Positions 8,480 to 17,176 are shown, counted from the first letter of the stretch. The stretch: DNA of 37,294 bases from Anabaena sp. FACHB-1237 (GCF_014696225.1 NZ_JACJPV010000037.1:1-37294); one strand, 5' to 3'. Notes: a model not told the origin generated them from the letters alone. A program made the numbers and translations.

Positions 8480-9487
8480 CTACTGACTCCTATCACTATC
8501 ATTTTTTACCACAATTTCCCTAACTCTGTATATTGGTCTTCCTTGAGATTCATGGTAAGTTCGCATCAGTAATTCTGCTAACAGCCCAAAACAAAATAAC
8601 TGTACACCAGTAACCAGCAATAACACTGCTAAAATCAGCAAAGGACGACTACCGATACTTTCATTTAATACTAACTTAATAAAAGTTAAGTATATACCTA
8701 TTCCTGTTCCCGTCATCATCGAAAATAAACCTAACAGTCCAAAGACGTGCATAGGACGGGTAAGAAACTTCTTCATAAATAGAATAGTTAATAAATCCAT
8801 TAACACCCGAAAAGTGCGAGAAATACCATATTTACTTTTACCAAAACGTCTAGCATGATGACGTACAGGTATTTCTGTGATTTTTGCTCCTTCTATATAT
8901 GCTAAAGCTGGTAGAAAGCGATGTAATTCACCATAAAGGTTCATATCAGCTACTAATTCAGCACGATAAGCTTTTAAAGAACAACCATAGTCTCTGATAT
9001 TTACACTAGTAGTACGCCGAATCAACCAATTAGCAATTTTTGAAGGTAATAAACGATTAACCGCCCCATCTTGACGATTTTGCCGCCAACCACTAACAAG
9101 ATCATAACCCTCATTAAGTTTATTTAATAGCATCGGAATATCTACAGGATCATTTTGTAAATCAGCATCAAGAGTAACAACGGCTTTACCAGTAGCATAA
9201 TTAAATCCTGCGGACATAGCTGCGGTTTGTCCATAATTACGACGTAAAATAATAGCTTTTAAATCCTCACGAATTGCTGCTTGTTGTTTAAGAAAACTCG
9301 CAGTATCATCAGTTGAACCATCATCCACACAAATAATTTCATAATTTAAATTAGTGTTTTGTAATGTGCAAGAAATGGCATCTAATAAATGTGGTAGACT
9401 TTCCACCTCATCTTTAATAGGAACTACTACAGATACATCTATAATTTGCTTTTGCTTTTCTGGGTTGTCTGTGGGAATATTGATCAT
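8480..9487 (-). CDS. DPM1-type family 2 glycosyltransferase, membrane-anchored
   Basis: A GT-A fold transferase of family GT2 resembling dolichol/polyprenyl-phosphate sugar transferases (DPM1, GtrB, ArnC). These move a sugar from a nucleotide donor to a polyprenyl phosphate on the cytoplasmic face of the membrane. In the 335-residue version: DDGSTD at 55-60, the metal-binding DADLQNDP at 107-114, GWRQNRQDG (about 133-141), GCSLKAYR, and two C-terminal hydrophobic spans (about 225-250 and 265-300). I choose the ATG at 9485-9487. The longer frame to 9559 would begin with MQAPCLHSL, which is just the translated dispersed repeat at 9541-9562, and family members start near VSVVVPIKDE. The acceptor and sugar cannot be told. 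It lies 128 bases downstream of the K+ channel gene on the same strand. Confidence 0.88.
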   Translation of the reverse strand: MINIPTDNPEKQKQIIDVSVVVPIKDEVESLPHLLDAISCTLQNTNLNYEIICVDDGSTDDTASFLKQQAAIREDLKAIILRRNYGQTAAMSAGFNYATGKAVVTLDADLQNDPVDIPMLLNKLNEGYDLVSGWRQNRQDGAVNRLLPSKIANWLIRRTTSVNIRDYGCSLKAYRAELVADMNLYGELHRFLPALAYIEGAKITEIPVRHHARRFGKSKYGISRTFRVLMDLLTILFMKKFLTRPMHVFGLLGLFSMMTGTGIGIYLTFIKLVLNESIGSRPLLILAVLLLVTGVQLFCFGLLAELLMRTYHESQGRPIYRVREIVVKNDSDRSQ

Positions 9488-9540
9488 ATTTGTGATTTTG
9501 GGGAATATAAGCTCTGACTTGTTTAATTTGAATAAAGAAT

Positions 9541-9562
9541 GTAAGCAAGGTGCTTGCACTAC
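9541..9562. repeat. Dispersed palindromic repeat, copy 1
   Basis: GTAAGCAAGGTGCTTGCACT plus AC; near-identical to 10651-10671 (CAAGCAAGATGCTTGCACTA plus C). The GCAAGC/GCTTGC core is palindromic. It lies between the channel and glycosyltransferase genes and creates a false N-terminal extension of the latter. Confidence 0.7.
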
Positions 9563-9614
9563 TTTAACTTCTGATTTGCTGATGTTATTGTAGGATCTTA
9601 CCAGTTTTAATCAC

Positions 9615-10406
9615 CTATATAGATTGATTTTTAGGCAACTTTTTTCCACATCTTTTACAGAATTGTGCATCTGCATCATGAAAAACTAAACCACATCCAG
9701 GACAAATAATTTCCACCTGATTTGCTGTTTTTACTAATCTCTTAATTAAATCACCCACTTGCCAGGGAATTAACGCAACTCCTGTTAAAATCATTAATAC
9801 TGTTAATAATCTTCCCAACTCAGAAATAGGAATTACATCCCCAAATCCTACAGTAGTCATTGTCACAACCGAGAAATAAAAAGCATCCAAAAAAGTGGCA
9901 AAAATGAAGGGATTTACAGGATGTTCCACTTGATAAATTAAGCCAGAAAAAATGAAAATAATTGCAAATAATGTAAATAATGTCCGAGTTAAAGTTAACC
10001 CATCTTCCGTGGAAATACTTCCAAATAAAAACTTTTTGTCTAAAAATCTAATTAGTTTTAAAATCCTAAACCATCTTAATAAACGCAGAGAACTAATATC
10101 TACTAACCCTAAAAAGAAGGGTAAAATAGCAAGTAAATCAATGATTGAGTAAACACTAAATAGATATTTAATCTTATTTTCTGTACTCCAAAAACGCAAA
10201 ATATATTCAACTGCAAAAATGATAATTATACAGGTATCTAATGATTTTAACTCTGTGCGAGATTCATCAGGAATATTATAGGTTTCAGCCACAAAAATTC
10301 CTGATGATACCAATACTAACAATGCCAACGTTAAGTTAATGATTTTACCGACAGGAGTTTCTAAGTCTGTTAGGTAAAATTCTATGTTTTTACGATTTAA
10401 TAACAT
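9615..10406 (-). CDS. Voltage-gated-type K+ channel with C-terminal zinc ribbon
   Basis: A 263-residue six-helix potassium channel subunit. S1 is about 22-41, S2 58-73, S3 85-102. S4 carries positive charges exactly every third residue (R108, R111, R114, K117, R120), which marks a real voltage sensor. S5 is about 140-158, the pore helix leads to the selectivity filter TVGFGD (185-190), and S6 is about 198-220. The tail holds CPGCG (C235, C238) and CKRCG (C250, C253), a treble-clef or rubredoxin-like zinc ribbon facing the cytoplasm. I choose ATG 10404-10406 because CTAGGAAAA precedes it as ribosome site; a GTG at 10431-10433 would add nine residues. Four subunits should form the channel. What the zinc ribbon binds is unknown. 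Confidence 0.9.
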   Translation of the reverse strand: MLLNRKNIEFYLTDLETPVGKIINLTLALLVLVSSGIFVAETYNIPDESRTELKSLDTCIIIIFAVEYILRFWSTENKIKYLFSVYSIIDLLAILPFFLGLVDISSLRLLRWFRILKLIRFLDKKFLFGSISTEDGLTLTRTLFTLFAIIFIFSGLIYQVEHPVNPFIFATFLDAFYFSVVTMTTVGFGDVIPISELGRLLTVLMILTGVALIPWQVGDLIKRLVKTANQVEIICPGCGLVFHDADAQFCKRCGKKLPKNQSI

Positions 10407-10470
10407 TTTTCCTAGTAAATAAAAAAATCCCACTGTAGAAACACGGGAATATCAACCATATTAAACTACC

Positions 10471-10611
10471 TTAAAATCTTAAACCTACACCACCTTGTAA
10501 AGATAAAGTTGTACCACCAGTATTTTTATAAGCATCAAAGAGAATTATGGTATTACCAAAAATGACAGTATCAACTTCTGGTTGTAAAGCAAAACTCATT
10601 TTACAGCACAT
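10471..10611 (-). pseudogene. C-terminal fragment of an outer-membrane beta-barrel-type protein
   Basis: A short minus-strand frame of 46 codons starting MCCKMSFALQPEVDT and ending GGTTLSLQGGVGLRF then stop. Alternating polar/hydrophobic residues and a final Phe after a Gly-rich hairpin are the signature of the last strands of an outer-membrane beta-barrel. No start of such a protein exists upstream, where the dispersed repeat at 10651-10671 lies, so I read this as the surviving 3' end of a deleted gene. The family cannot be named. Confidence 0.4.
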
Positions 10612-10650
10612 TCCATATAGTTAAAAGATTAAATCAGTAGATCAGAAATG

Positions 10651-10671
10651 CAAGCAAGATGCTTGCACTAC
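10651..10671. repeat. Dispersed palindromic repeat, copy 2
   Basis: Second copy of the repeat at 9541-9562, one base difference in the core. It lies between the RDD/pentapeptide gene and the outer-membrane protein fragment. Confidence 0.7.
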
Positions 10672-10694
10672 TGTAGTTCATCAATTATTAGAGT

Positions 10695-12830
10695 TTAGGG
10701 ACAACGAGGATGAATAGCACCTTGAGTACAAATAAATGCTATTTGTTTTTCGTCGAGATTTTTAGCTTTAGTAAAATCTACTCCTTTGACTAAAGCATCT
10801 TGTGAACCAAGATTAGGAGTTTCTACAAATTGATCTGATGGGTTTTGTTTTGCAGCAGATAATAACGCTCCCTGAAAATCTGCTCCTGTAATATTAGTAT
10901 TTCGCAAATCCGCACGACTCAAATCGGCATTTCTCAGGTTAGCATTTTCTAAATTACTGTTTCTTAAATTAGCACCTGTTAACCGTGTGGCACTCAAGTT
11001 AGCATTGCTGAGATTAGCATGGTCTAAATAGGCTTCAGATAAATCTGCTCCTTGCCAATCAGTTTTGCTGAGATTGGCATAGGATAATTGTGTACCTATG
11101 GCAGAAATTCGACTCAAATTAGCAGCATATAAATCTACTTCGACTAAGTTAGCATCACTAATATCTCCACCTGTAAGACTGGCATTTTCTAAAATAGCAT
11201 TGCTCAGGTTTGCTCCTACTAATTGGCTGCTACTCAAGTTCGCAAAATACAGCCGAGTAGATGATAAATTCGCCTTGTTCAGTGTGGCACGACTTAAATT
11301 ACTGCGGTTCATTACTATTCGACTTAAGTTAGCATTATTTAAGTTTGCTTTCCGTAAATCTGTATTGCTCAAGTCTGCTGTAATATCATCGTAGGTATCC
11401 CAACGTCTATCTTCTCCTGGACTGCGAAAACGAGTATTTTCAAAGTTAATTTCTTGTAGATTTGCACCTTTAAAAATCACTCCTGATAAATCCAGATTTT
11501 TCAATGTCAGATTAGATAAGTTATTGTCTGTATTGGTACTATTATCTGATTTCTGTAAACCCATTTGGATGTAACTTAAATCCACATTCTCAAGCTTACC
11601 ACTGTCAATGGAGAGAATTTTTCTCATGACTTGTTGGGTCAAAATTAGCTGATTTTGTCTAAACTGTGTATTCGGTGTTTGCCCCATAGATTGTAATTCA
11701 CTAGCTAAAAACTGATTCATCCGTTTTAATTCGGGAATAGCTTTTAATCCAGTATTTGTTAATGCCTGTTGAATGGTATCCAGGGTTTTCAAGTCAGTTT
11801 CTTTGACCAGTTCATTTACTAGTGCTTTAATACTTTGACGATCATTTAATGCTCCTAATGCTAAAATTACTCTTTGACGATCTTCGTTACTAATATTGGC
11901 ACTAGCATTTAATAATTTGCTAATTTCTAGAAATTTTTGCGTGTTAATTTGTTCTGTTCTTCTCGCACTTTCTTGGCTTTGAATGTAAATTTGTGTGCCT
12001 ATTAAGGTTGTTAGTACTGCTAACATACTCGACAAACCCACAATAAACAAAACTATATTTGGATTAACAGGTTTTTTGATGCCAGTTGGTTTTTGTGTGG
12101 GAATAGATGCTTGAATCTCAGCATTTATTAACCCATTACTGGATATTTCTTCTGAAGTATTTACTGCTTTATTTCTCAAGTCAATTGTGTAAGTTCCTGC
12201 TATTTGATCATGTAATGATCGCCGATTTTTCTGGTTAGGCCAACCTATTGTTTCTGCTAAGATGATTATTAGCGTTAATGATGTTAATAGGGGAATATTA
12301 GGAAATATAAAACTATAACGCCATATTAAATAAGCTGTTGTTAACGGAATCGCCCAACGCCCTAATCCCTCTCTCAGTATAATCGCTCCACAACCAGGTG
12401 CTGCATTTTCACTGTTTACCACACGCACACCAAACCACCGCTTAGTAGTTGTACTACCATTTTTAGATAGTAAATAAAATTGCCAACAAGTTAATGATGT
12501 GGGCGCTAATAAGGCTAAAGTCCATAAAATGTTCGTTGGCCAGGCAACATTACGTGAACCATAATTAACCGGTAATGCTAAAGGACGTGCGATCGCTCTT
12601 TCAGCTAATACTACTACAGGATTTAGCGGTACTCGATTAATCTCTGTCCGGGAATTAATCATCATTCCCAGTCCCAATGGTACTAAACCACTAGTTATCA
12701 ATAATGTCATTTCTACTGTCCACGCTGCTAACCTTCTCGTGGTTAATGGTAGCAATAGAGATTTTTTTGGCTTTTGGGAGCGGCTAGACTCATTACCGCT
12801 ACTACTGCTGCTGATGCTGGGGTTAGTCAT
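10695..12830 (-). CDS. RDD membrane domain fused to pentapeptide repeats
   Basis: A 711-residue protein with four parts: a Ser-rich N-terminus (1-25); an RDD-family membrane domain (about 28-215) with several hydrophobic spans and the typical closing motif RRSLHDQIAGTY; another span (about 257-280, VLFIVGLSSMLAVLTTLIGT) leading to a HEAT-like helical stretch (ILALGALNDRQSIKALVNEL); and a long run of pentapeptide repeats (about 440-665; units such as ANLSN, ADLRN, TNITG, ADFQG). Pentapeptide repeats fold as a right-handed quadrilateral beta-helix. The start ATG at 12828-12830 follows AAAGGAAAT. Function is unknown; a membrane-tethered scaffold is an inference. The final CTQGAIHPRCP carries a Cys pair. 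Confidence 0.88.
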   Translation of the reverse strand: MTNPSISSSSSGNESSRSQKPKKSLLLPLTTRRLAAWTVEMTLLITSGLVPLGLGMMINSRTEINRVPLNPVVVLAERAIARPLALPVNYGSRNVAWPTNILWTLALLAPTSLTCWQFYLLSKNGSTTTKRWFGVRVVNSENAAPGCGAIILREGLGRWAIPLTTAYLIWRYSFIFPNIPLLTSLTLIIILAETIGWPNQKNRRSLHDQIAGTYTIDLRNKAVNTSEEISSNGLINAEIQASIPTQKPTGIKKPVNPNIVLFIVGLSSMLAVLTTLIGTQIYIQSQESARRTEQINTQKFLEISKLLNASANISNEDRQRVILALGALNDRQSIKALVNELVKETDLKTLDTIQQALTNTGLKAIPELKRMNQFLASELQSMGQTPNTQFRQNQLILTQQVMRKILSIDSGKLENVDLSYIQMGLQKSDNSTNTDNNLSNLTLKNLDLSGVIFKGANLQEINFENTRFRSPGEDRRWDTYDDITADLSNTDLRKANLNNANLSRIVMNRSNLSRATLNKANLSSTRLYFANLSSSQLVGANLSNAILENASLTGGDISDANLVEVDLYAANLSRISAIGTQLSYANLSKTDWQGADLSEAYLDHANLSNANLSATRLTGANLRNSNLENANLRNADLSRADLRNTNITGADFQGALLSAAKQNPSDQFVETPNLGSQDALVKGVDFTKAKNLDEKQIAFICTQGAIHPRCP

Positions 12831-12940
12831 TGAATTTCCTTTAAATTTCTCTATGTGATAGGGGGAATTTAATTTGCAGTGTTTGATTTTTGATACTTGT
12901 TTATACTGATTTTTATCGGATTAAATGTAGCTATAAGTAA

Positions 12941-13279
12941 TTAATGCCGATTTGGAGAATTACTGGCAATAAAAAACTTATATCCTAGATAGATTAATCC
13001 ACCTAAAACTAACAGGGTAACTGTGGAAGCTACTAACTTGAACACTGCTTGTAATACCCAAATAGTCAATAACAACAATACACCTGTCGCAGCAATTTTT
13101 TTAATGGATGATAAACCATTAAACCATCTACGATAGTCTTCTATATATGACTTCCATTTGCTCAATCCAGGAATAACTTTACTTTGTTTAACCTTAGAAT
13201 AGTCTATTTCCGGTGATTTGATCTCTTCTTCTAACTGTTGGAGACGACGCTGTATATCTTCATTGGGATCGGAGTTCAT
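12941..13279 (-). CDS. Small coiled-coil membrane protein, unknown function
   Basis: 112 residues. The N-terminus is a charged helix (EDIQRRLQQLEEEIKSPE, about 7-24) likely to form a coiled coil, followed by a basic, Trp-containing segment (KWKSYIEDYRRWFNGLSSIKK) and two hydrophobic stretches (about 63-80 and 83-103) that could form a membrane hairpin. No signal peptide or catalytic motif. AAAGG is placed well before the ATG at 13277-13279. It precedes the RDD/pentapeptide gene on the same strand by 110 bases and could be co-transcribed. I recognise the general pattern from Nostocales genomes but not a named family. Confidence 0.65.
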   Translation of the reverse strand: MNSDPNEDIQRRLQQLEEEIKSPEIDYSKVKQSKVIPGLSKWKSYIEDYRRWFNGLSSIKKIAATGVLLLLTIWVLQAVFKLVASTVTLLVLGGLIYLGYKFFIASNSPNRH

Positions 13280-13673
13280 AACTTATACCTTTGAAAGTTC
13301 CTTTAAAAACTGTTTATAGCAGAGAATAGGTGAGAATGTTGATCATCTATATATTTTCTCTATTACTGATATTAACGTTAAATTTTATACTAATACAGAA
13401 AAAATTATGAGTTATTAAGAACTTACCAAGATTTTTCTTAACCTGGGTACTGATTTCAGGATACTTTTATTTTTTGTTATCTATTAACTCTGATCCCCGA
13501 CTTCTTAAAGAAGTCGGGGATCTTGTTTTTGGAACAAAATTTAGTCCTTGGTGTCTTTATATCTAGCACAAATTTATTTTAATATTTGGTTTAACGTTTA
13601 ATTCCATACTTAGACTATTTGTTTTTTTTGAATGTAGTAATTTTTGCATTAAATACTAAAGGTATAAAATAAT
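13280..13673. other. Intergenic region between divergent genes
   Basis: About 390 bases. Contains the perfect palindrome at 13492-13522 and a 19-base motif GTGAGAATGTTGATCATCT (13330-13348) that recurs with one change at 18135-18153. No gene seen. Confidence 0.5.
13492..13522. repeat. 31-bp perfect palindrome, copy 1
   Basis: GATCCCCGACTTCTT, one base, then AAGAAGTCGGGGATC, followed by TTGTTTTT. Member of a family with further copies at 17045, 21941, 22340, 32958 and degenerate ones at 30106 and 32049. As RNA each would make a very stable hairpin. Here it is not directly behind a gene in either direction. Confidence 0.9.
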
Positions 13674-14150
13674 ATGATAACATTTAATATCAAGGATCAT
13701 AGGAAATATAACATCCAATATAATCAATTACTAATATGTCTACTGCCAGTATTAGTCATAAATACTTTATTACATACTGCTACTGCGGCAGAAGTTCCTA
13801 GTTCTACTGTAAAAATTAATTCCTCTCTCAAAACAGATCCCATGATTTTCACTGGTAAATCTGGAGGAACAGTTAAAAGTGATTGTGGTTATATTTCCGA
13901 TAAACCAAGTCAGGTGATCGAAGTTACACAAGATATCCGATATTTACGACTCAATGTAGAAACTCAAGGAAAACCTAATTTATTGGTTGTTGGACCAACA
14001 TCACGGTTTTGTGTTCTCAGTGATGCGTACAGTAATAATCAAGCTCAACTATCTGGTTATTGGCCTATAGGTAAATATTCTGTGTATGTAGGTGAGTCAT
14101 CTACTCAGCAATATCATTATACTCTTTCAATTTCTACAAGTAATAAATAG
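13674..14150 (+). CDS. Secreted protein of unknown function
   Basis: 158 residues. A basic N-terminus (KDHRKYNIQYN) and hydrophobic core (QLLICLLPVLVINTLL, about 18-33) ending ATAAE give a Sec signal peptide cleaved near residue 39. The mature part is about 120 residues, beta-rich, with two cysteines (SDCGYIS and SRFCVLS) that could form a disulfide. The order (G-S/T-rich strand, LRLNVETQGKPNLLVVGP, then WPIGKYSVYVGE) resembles small PPC-type beta-sandwich modules of secreted proteins, which is an inference from pattern only. AAAGGTATAAAATAAT lies before the ATG and gives a ribosome site. Likely periplasmic or extracellular. Confidence 0.65.
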   Translation: MITFNIKDHRKYNIQYNQLLICLLPVLVINTLLHTATAAEVPSSTVKINSSLKTDPMIFTGKSGGTVKSDCGYISDKPSQVIEVTQDIRYLRLNVETQGKPNLLVVGPTSRFCVLSDAYSNNQAQLSGYWPIGKYSVYVGESSTQQYHYTLSISTSNK

Positions 14151-14549
14151 CAGTCAGAATACATAGTTTTCTCCCTACTCCCTACTCCCTTCACTCTACG
14201 CTCATTACTCATTTTTATTTGACACAACAATCAAAGCGATAAATTGCACTCCTAACATGATATTGGTTATTACAGTGATTTAATCTCTATCTATCAGTTC
14301 TCTAACATGATGCTTTGATAAACCTGTTAATCTCATAGACTGTAAATAACTCTATTAAGAGTAATTTACTATGTAATACTATGTAATTAACTTGTTTATA
14401 TCAAAACACCATTAAATCTGAATATTGTAAAAAAATTTAATAAAAATCATGTGAGGACTGAGTGATGATTATTAATAATCAAATAAGTAGAGATTAAAAA
14501 TCAATTACTGCTTTAGCTGTATTCAGCATGACAATTTTTAAGGGGAAGT
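14151..14549. other. Intergenic region upstream of psbV
   Basis: About 400 bases. Starts with a CCCTACT-type heptamer stretch (14173-14186) and is otherwise AT-rich. It should contain the psbV promoter; no clear consensus boxes and no gene were seen. Confidence 0.4.
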
Positions 14550-15041
14550 ATGTTGAAAAAATTAATTGGAGTTGTTGTAGCTAGTATTTTACTGACATTT
14601 CAAACGCTTGTCGGTAGTGCAACAGCAGTGGAACTAGATGAAGCTATTCGTACAGTTCCATTAAATGCCCAAGGAGACACCATTGTACTTAGTTTAAAGC
14701 AAGTCAAAGAAGGTAAAAGTTTATTCCAGTATGCTTGCGCTCAATGCCATGCAGGTGGAATAACTAAAACTAACCAAAACGTGGGTTTAGAGCCGGAAGC
14801 GTTGGCAAAAGCTACACCAAACCGTAATAATATTGAAGGGTTAGTAGACTACATGAAAAATCCTACTACCTATGATGGTGAAGAGGAAATTTCTGAGTTA
14901 CATCCCAGCACTAAGAGTGCAGATATTTTCACTGAAATGAGAAATTTGACTGAAGATGATTTAGTAGCGATCGCTGGACATATTCTCCTACAACCAAAAG
15001 TAGTGGGGATTAAATGGGGTGGTGGTAAAATTTACTACTAA
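14550..15041 (+). CDS. psbV: Photosystem II cytochrome c550
   Basis: PsbV is an extrinsic lumenal subunit of photosystem II that stabilises the Mn4CaO5 cluster and its Ca2+/Cl- requirement. The precursor is 163 residues: a signal peptide ending SATA (cleaved after residue 26) directs it to the thylakoid lumen, leaving a 137-residue mature protein starting VELDEA. Covalent heme attaches at C63-A-Q-C66-H67 and the second axial ligand is H118 in ISELHPS, which is residue 92 of the mature protein as in known structures. The C-terminus WGGGKIYY is the conserved PSII-contacting tail. GGGGAAG precedes the ATG as ribosome site. Monocistronic here. No defects. Confidence 0.97.
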   Translation: MLKKLIGVVVASILLTFQTLVGSATAVELDEAIRTVPLNAQGDTIVLSLKQVKEGKSLFQYACAQCHAGGITKTNQNVGLEPEALAKATPNRNNIEGLVDYMKNPTTYDGEEEISELHPSTKSADIFTEMRNLTEDDLVAIAGHILLQPKVVGIKWGGGKIYY

Positions 15042-15106
15042 TCCATGAGTATTCAGTAGGGTTTTTCGGCACAGAAAGCCTCTACTGAATTCCCAGTCCC
15101 GACTCC

Positions 15107-15211
15107 TAAGCTGTTATGCAGCTAAACTGTATAATCTGAATATTCTCAGGTCTTGTGGAACAGGCATAGATAGCCTGTTAACGTTATATAAGTTAAATGT
15201 ACAACAACTTA
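15107..15211. mobile_element. 105-bp MITE-like element, copy A
   Basis: Begins TAAGCTGTTATGCAGCTAAA and ends AAATGTACAACAACTTA; the ends are imperfect inverted repeats of about 14 bp (TAAGCTGTTGTGCA type). Copy B lies at 26716-26818, with the same order of blocks (CTTGT, an inner AACAGGC/GCCTGTT palindrome, then AGTTAAATG). A left-end-only piece is at 30910-30930. No coding capacity. Its right end overlaps the ribBA stop codon. Confidence 0.7.
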
Positions 15212-16897
15212 TGATTTACTAAAACTATAAATCTGTTGTGTTTGTAGGTTTAACCGTAATGATGAAGGTAAGATATCTCCAGTAAAATTCTGCCGATCTA
15301 GTTGTACTTGTAAATTATTTAAAGGATCATTACCACTAGCAATCAGAAAATCTAATTGTTGAATATATGGTAAATTTACCAACTGGTCCAAAATGTCACA
15401 GATAGCTTGTAAATAGGGATGATCATTCTGTTCATACCAATTAAACTCAGCAAGTTTAGGTTGATCAAATCCTAAATGCACTGTTAAAGACGGTTTATCA
15501 AATAGCGCAATTCCCAATGGACGCGCTTCCTCTTGTAACAGTAAATGGTGATTTTTCGCTAGTTGACGCAATTTCTCTAATCTTTCATAGCGTGTTGTGA
15601 CTAGTTCTGGTTCATCTTGCCAGTGTAATGCTACTGTTACTAAATAGGTTTGTAGTAGTAAATGTCCTAGTTTTTTGGCTTTAGTCGCTAAGTAAGTGGA
15701 GTTATAATCATTAGATTCAATTAGCAAGGGTAAACGATCTACTACTTCTAAACCATAACCTTTTACTCCTGCTATTTTACGAGGATTGTTGGTAATTAAA
15801 CGAATTTTTTCCACACCTAAATCCATTAACATTTGCGCTCCCATACCATAATCACGCAGGTCAGCAGGAAAGCCTAAACGTTCATTAGCTTCTACCGTGT
15901 CTAGACCCATGTCTTGTAATGAATAGGCTTTGAGTTTGTTTACTAGTCCTATACCTCTTCCTTCTTGACGTAAGTATACCACTATACCTTGCCCTGCTTT
16001 CTCAATCATTTTTAAGGCTGCTTTCAGTTGCATTCTACAGTCACAACGCAAAGAACCTAAAGCATCACCTGTTAAACATTCGGAATGCATTCTAACCATG
16101 ACAGGTTGATCATGGAATTTAGTAGGATCTCCTTTAACGATAGCCACGTGTTCTGAGTTATCTAAGGTGTGACGATAACCATAAATTTGAAAGTTACCGA
16201 ATTGGGTAGGAAGTTCTGCTACTGTTTCTCTAATAATTAAGCGATCGTTTTTTAAGCGGTAACTAATTAAGTCAGCAATGCTAATAATTTTTAGCTGATG
16301 ATTTTTGGCATATTCTACTAATTGGTTTAATCTGGCCATTGAACCATCAGGATTTTGAATTTCACAAATCACTCCAGCAGGATATAACCCTGCTAATCTG
16401 GCTAAATCTACAGCAGCTTCTGTATGTCCAGCCCGTTTGAGGACACCACCCACTCTAGCACGGATAGGGAAAATATGCCCAGGACGGCGTAAGTCTTGGG
16501 GTTTTGTGGCTGGGTTTAGGGCTATTTGAATGGTACGAGCGCGATCTTCGGCGGAGATACCAGTGGTAACTCCTAGACTTGGTCCTGCGTCAATACTCAC
16601 TGTGAAGGCGGTTTGATTGGTGTCGCTTAACGTGCTAACCATTAAAGGTAAATCCAATTCATCCAGGCGATCGCCTGTCATGGCTAAACAAATTAAACCT
16701 CTGGCTTCTACAGCCATAAAGTTAATCATATCAGGAGTGGCAAATTGAGCCGCACAAATCAAATCACCTTCATTTTCTCGGTTTTCATCATCTACTACCA
16801 CAATCATCCGACCAGCTTTGAGATCGGCTAAAGCGGCATTAATAGAATCAAAATTAAAAGTTTGGTTATGTTTTTGGTTATGTTTAGGGTCTAACAC
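15209..16897 (-). CDS. ribBA: Bifunctional DHBP synthase / GTP cyclohydrolase II
   Basis: Makes both precursors of riboflavin: 3,4-dihydroxy-2-butanone 4-phosphate from ribulose 5-phosphate (RibB domain, about 14-212) and diaminohydroxyribosylamino-pyrimidine phosphate from GTP (RibA domain, about 220-420). RibB shows DDENRENEGDLI (36-47) and the TGISAEDRA and GHTEAAVDLARLAG blocks. RibA shows the zinc site HSECLTGDALGSLRCDCR (three cysteines, about 272-289) and QEGRGIGL. A C-terminal extension of about 130 residues (from about 430) is common in cyanobacterial RibBA and has no known catalytic role. The start is a GTG at 16895-16897; no ATG lies before the RibB core, so GTG is accepted. The stop codon coincides with the end of a MITE-like repeat, so the last residues may differ from relatives. 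Confidence 0.95.
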   Translation of the reverse strand: MLDPKHNQKHNQTFNFDSINAALADLKAGRMIVVVDDENRENEGDLICAAQFATPDMINFMAVEARGLICLAMTGDRLDELDLPLMVSTLSDTNQTAFTVSIDAGPSLGVTTGISAEDRARTIQIALNPATKPQDLRRPGHIFPIRARVGGVLKRAGHTEAAVDLARLAGLYPAGVICEIQNPDGSMARLNQLVEYAKNHQLKIISIADLISYRLKNDRLIIRETVAELPTQFGNFQIYGYRHTLDNSEHVAIVKGDPTKFHDQPVMVRMHSECLTGDALGSLRCDCRMQLKAALKMIEKAGQGIVVYLRQEGRGIGLVNKLKAYSLQDMGLDTVEANERLGFPADLRDYGMGAQMLMDLGVEKIRLITNNPRKIAGVKGYGLEVVDRLPLLIESNDYNSTYLATKAKKLGHLLLQTYLVTVALHWQDEPELVTTRYERLEKLRQLAKNHHLLLQEEARPLGIALFDKPSLTVHLGFDQPKLAEFNWYEQNDHPYLQAICDILDQLVNLPYIQQLDFLIASGNDPLNNLQVQLDRQNFTGDILPSSLRLNLQTQQIYSFSKS

Positions 16898-17044
16898 AGA
16901 AGATTACCAGTTACAAACGTAAATTTTTTTAACAATTCTTATTGTAATCGGAGTCAGGAGTCAGAAGATCAGAGAATGAGAATATCTAGGATGTAATAGT
17001 ATAGGTTATTACGCGCTTATTAGCAGGTGATAGTTGACCGATCA

Positions 17045-17075
17045 GATCCCCGACTTCTTCAAAAAGTCGGGGATC
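17045..17075. repeat. 31-bp palindrome, copy 2
   Basis: GATCCCCGACTTCTT, C, AAAAAGTCGGGGATC followed by TTGTTTTT. One arm base differs, so the stem has one mismatch. It lies between ribBA's start and the decayed AAA/PIN patch. Confidence 0.85.
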
Positions 17076-17107
17076 TTGTTTTTGACAACGTTATTTTATA
17101 GAATTAA

Positions 17108-17176
17108 TTATAACCAATCTTCTAATTTTAATCCTGTAATTCTTGATAAGTCAGAGTCATGGGAAACTAGAGTTAA
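17108..17176 (-). pseudogene. C-terminal tail of a PIN-domain (VapC-type) toxin
   Basis: A 22-codon minus-strand stretch translating to LTLVSHDSDLSRI then TGLKLEDWL and stop. 'LVTHDSDFSRIxGLKLEDWL' is the usual ending of cyanobacterial VapC/FitB PIN-domain ribonucleases, whose last acidic residue sits in the HDSDF part. No PIN N-terminus with its first Asp is found upstream, where a frame break leads into unrelated sequence. I infer a remnant left by a deletion. The call rests on one short motif. Confidence 0.45.
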
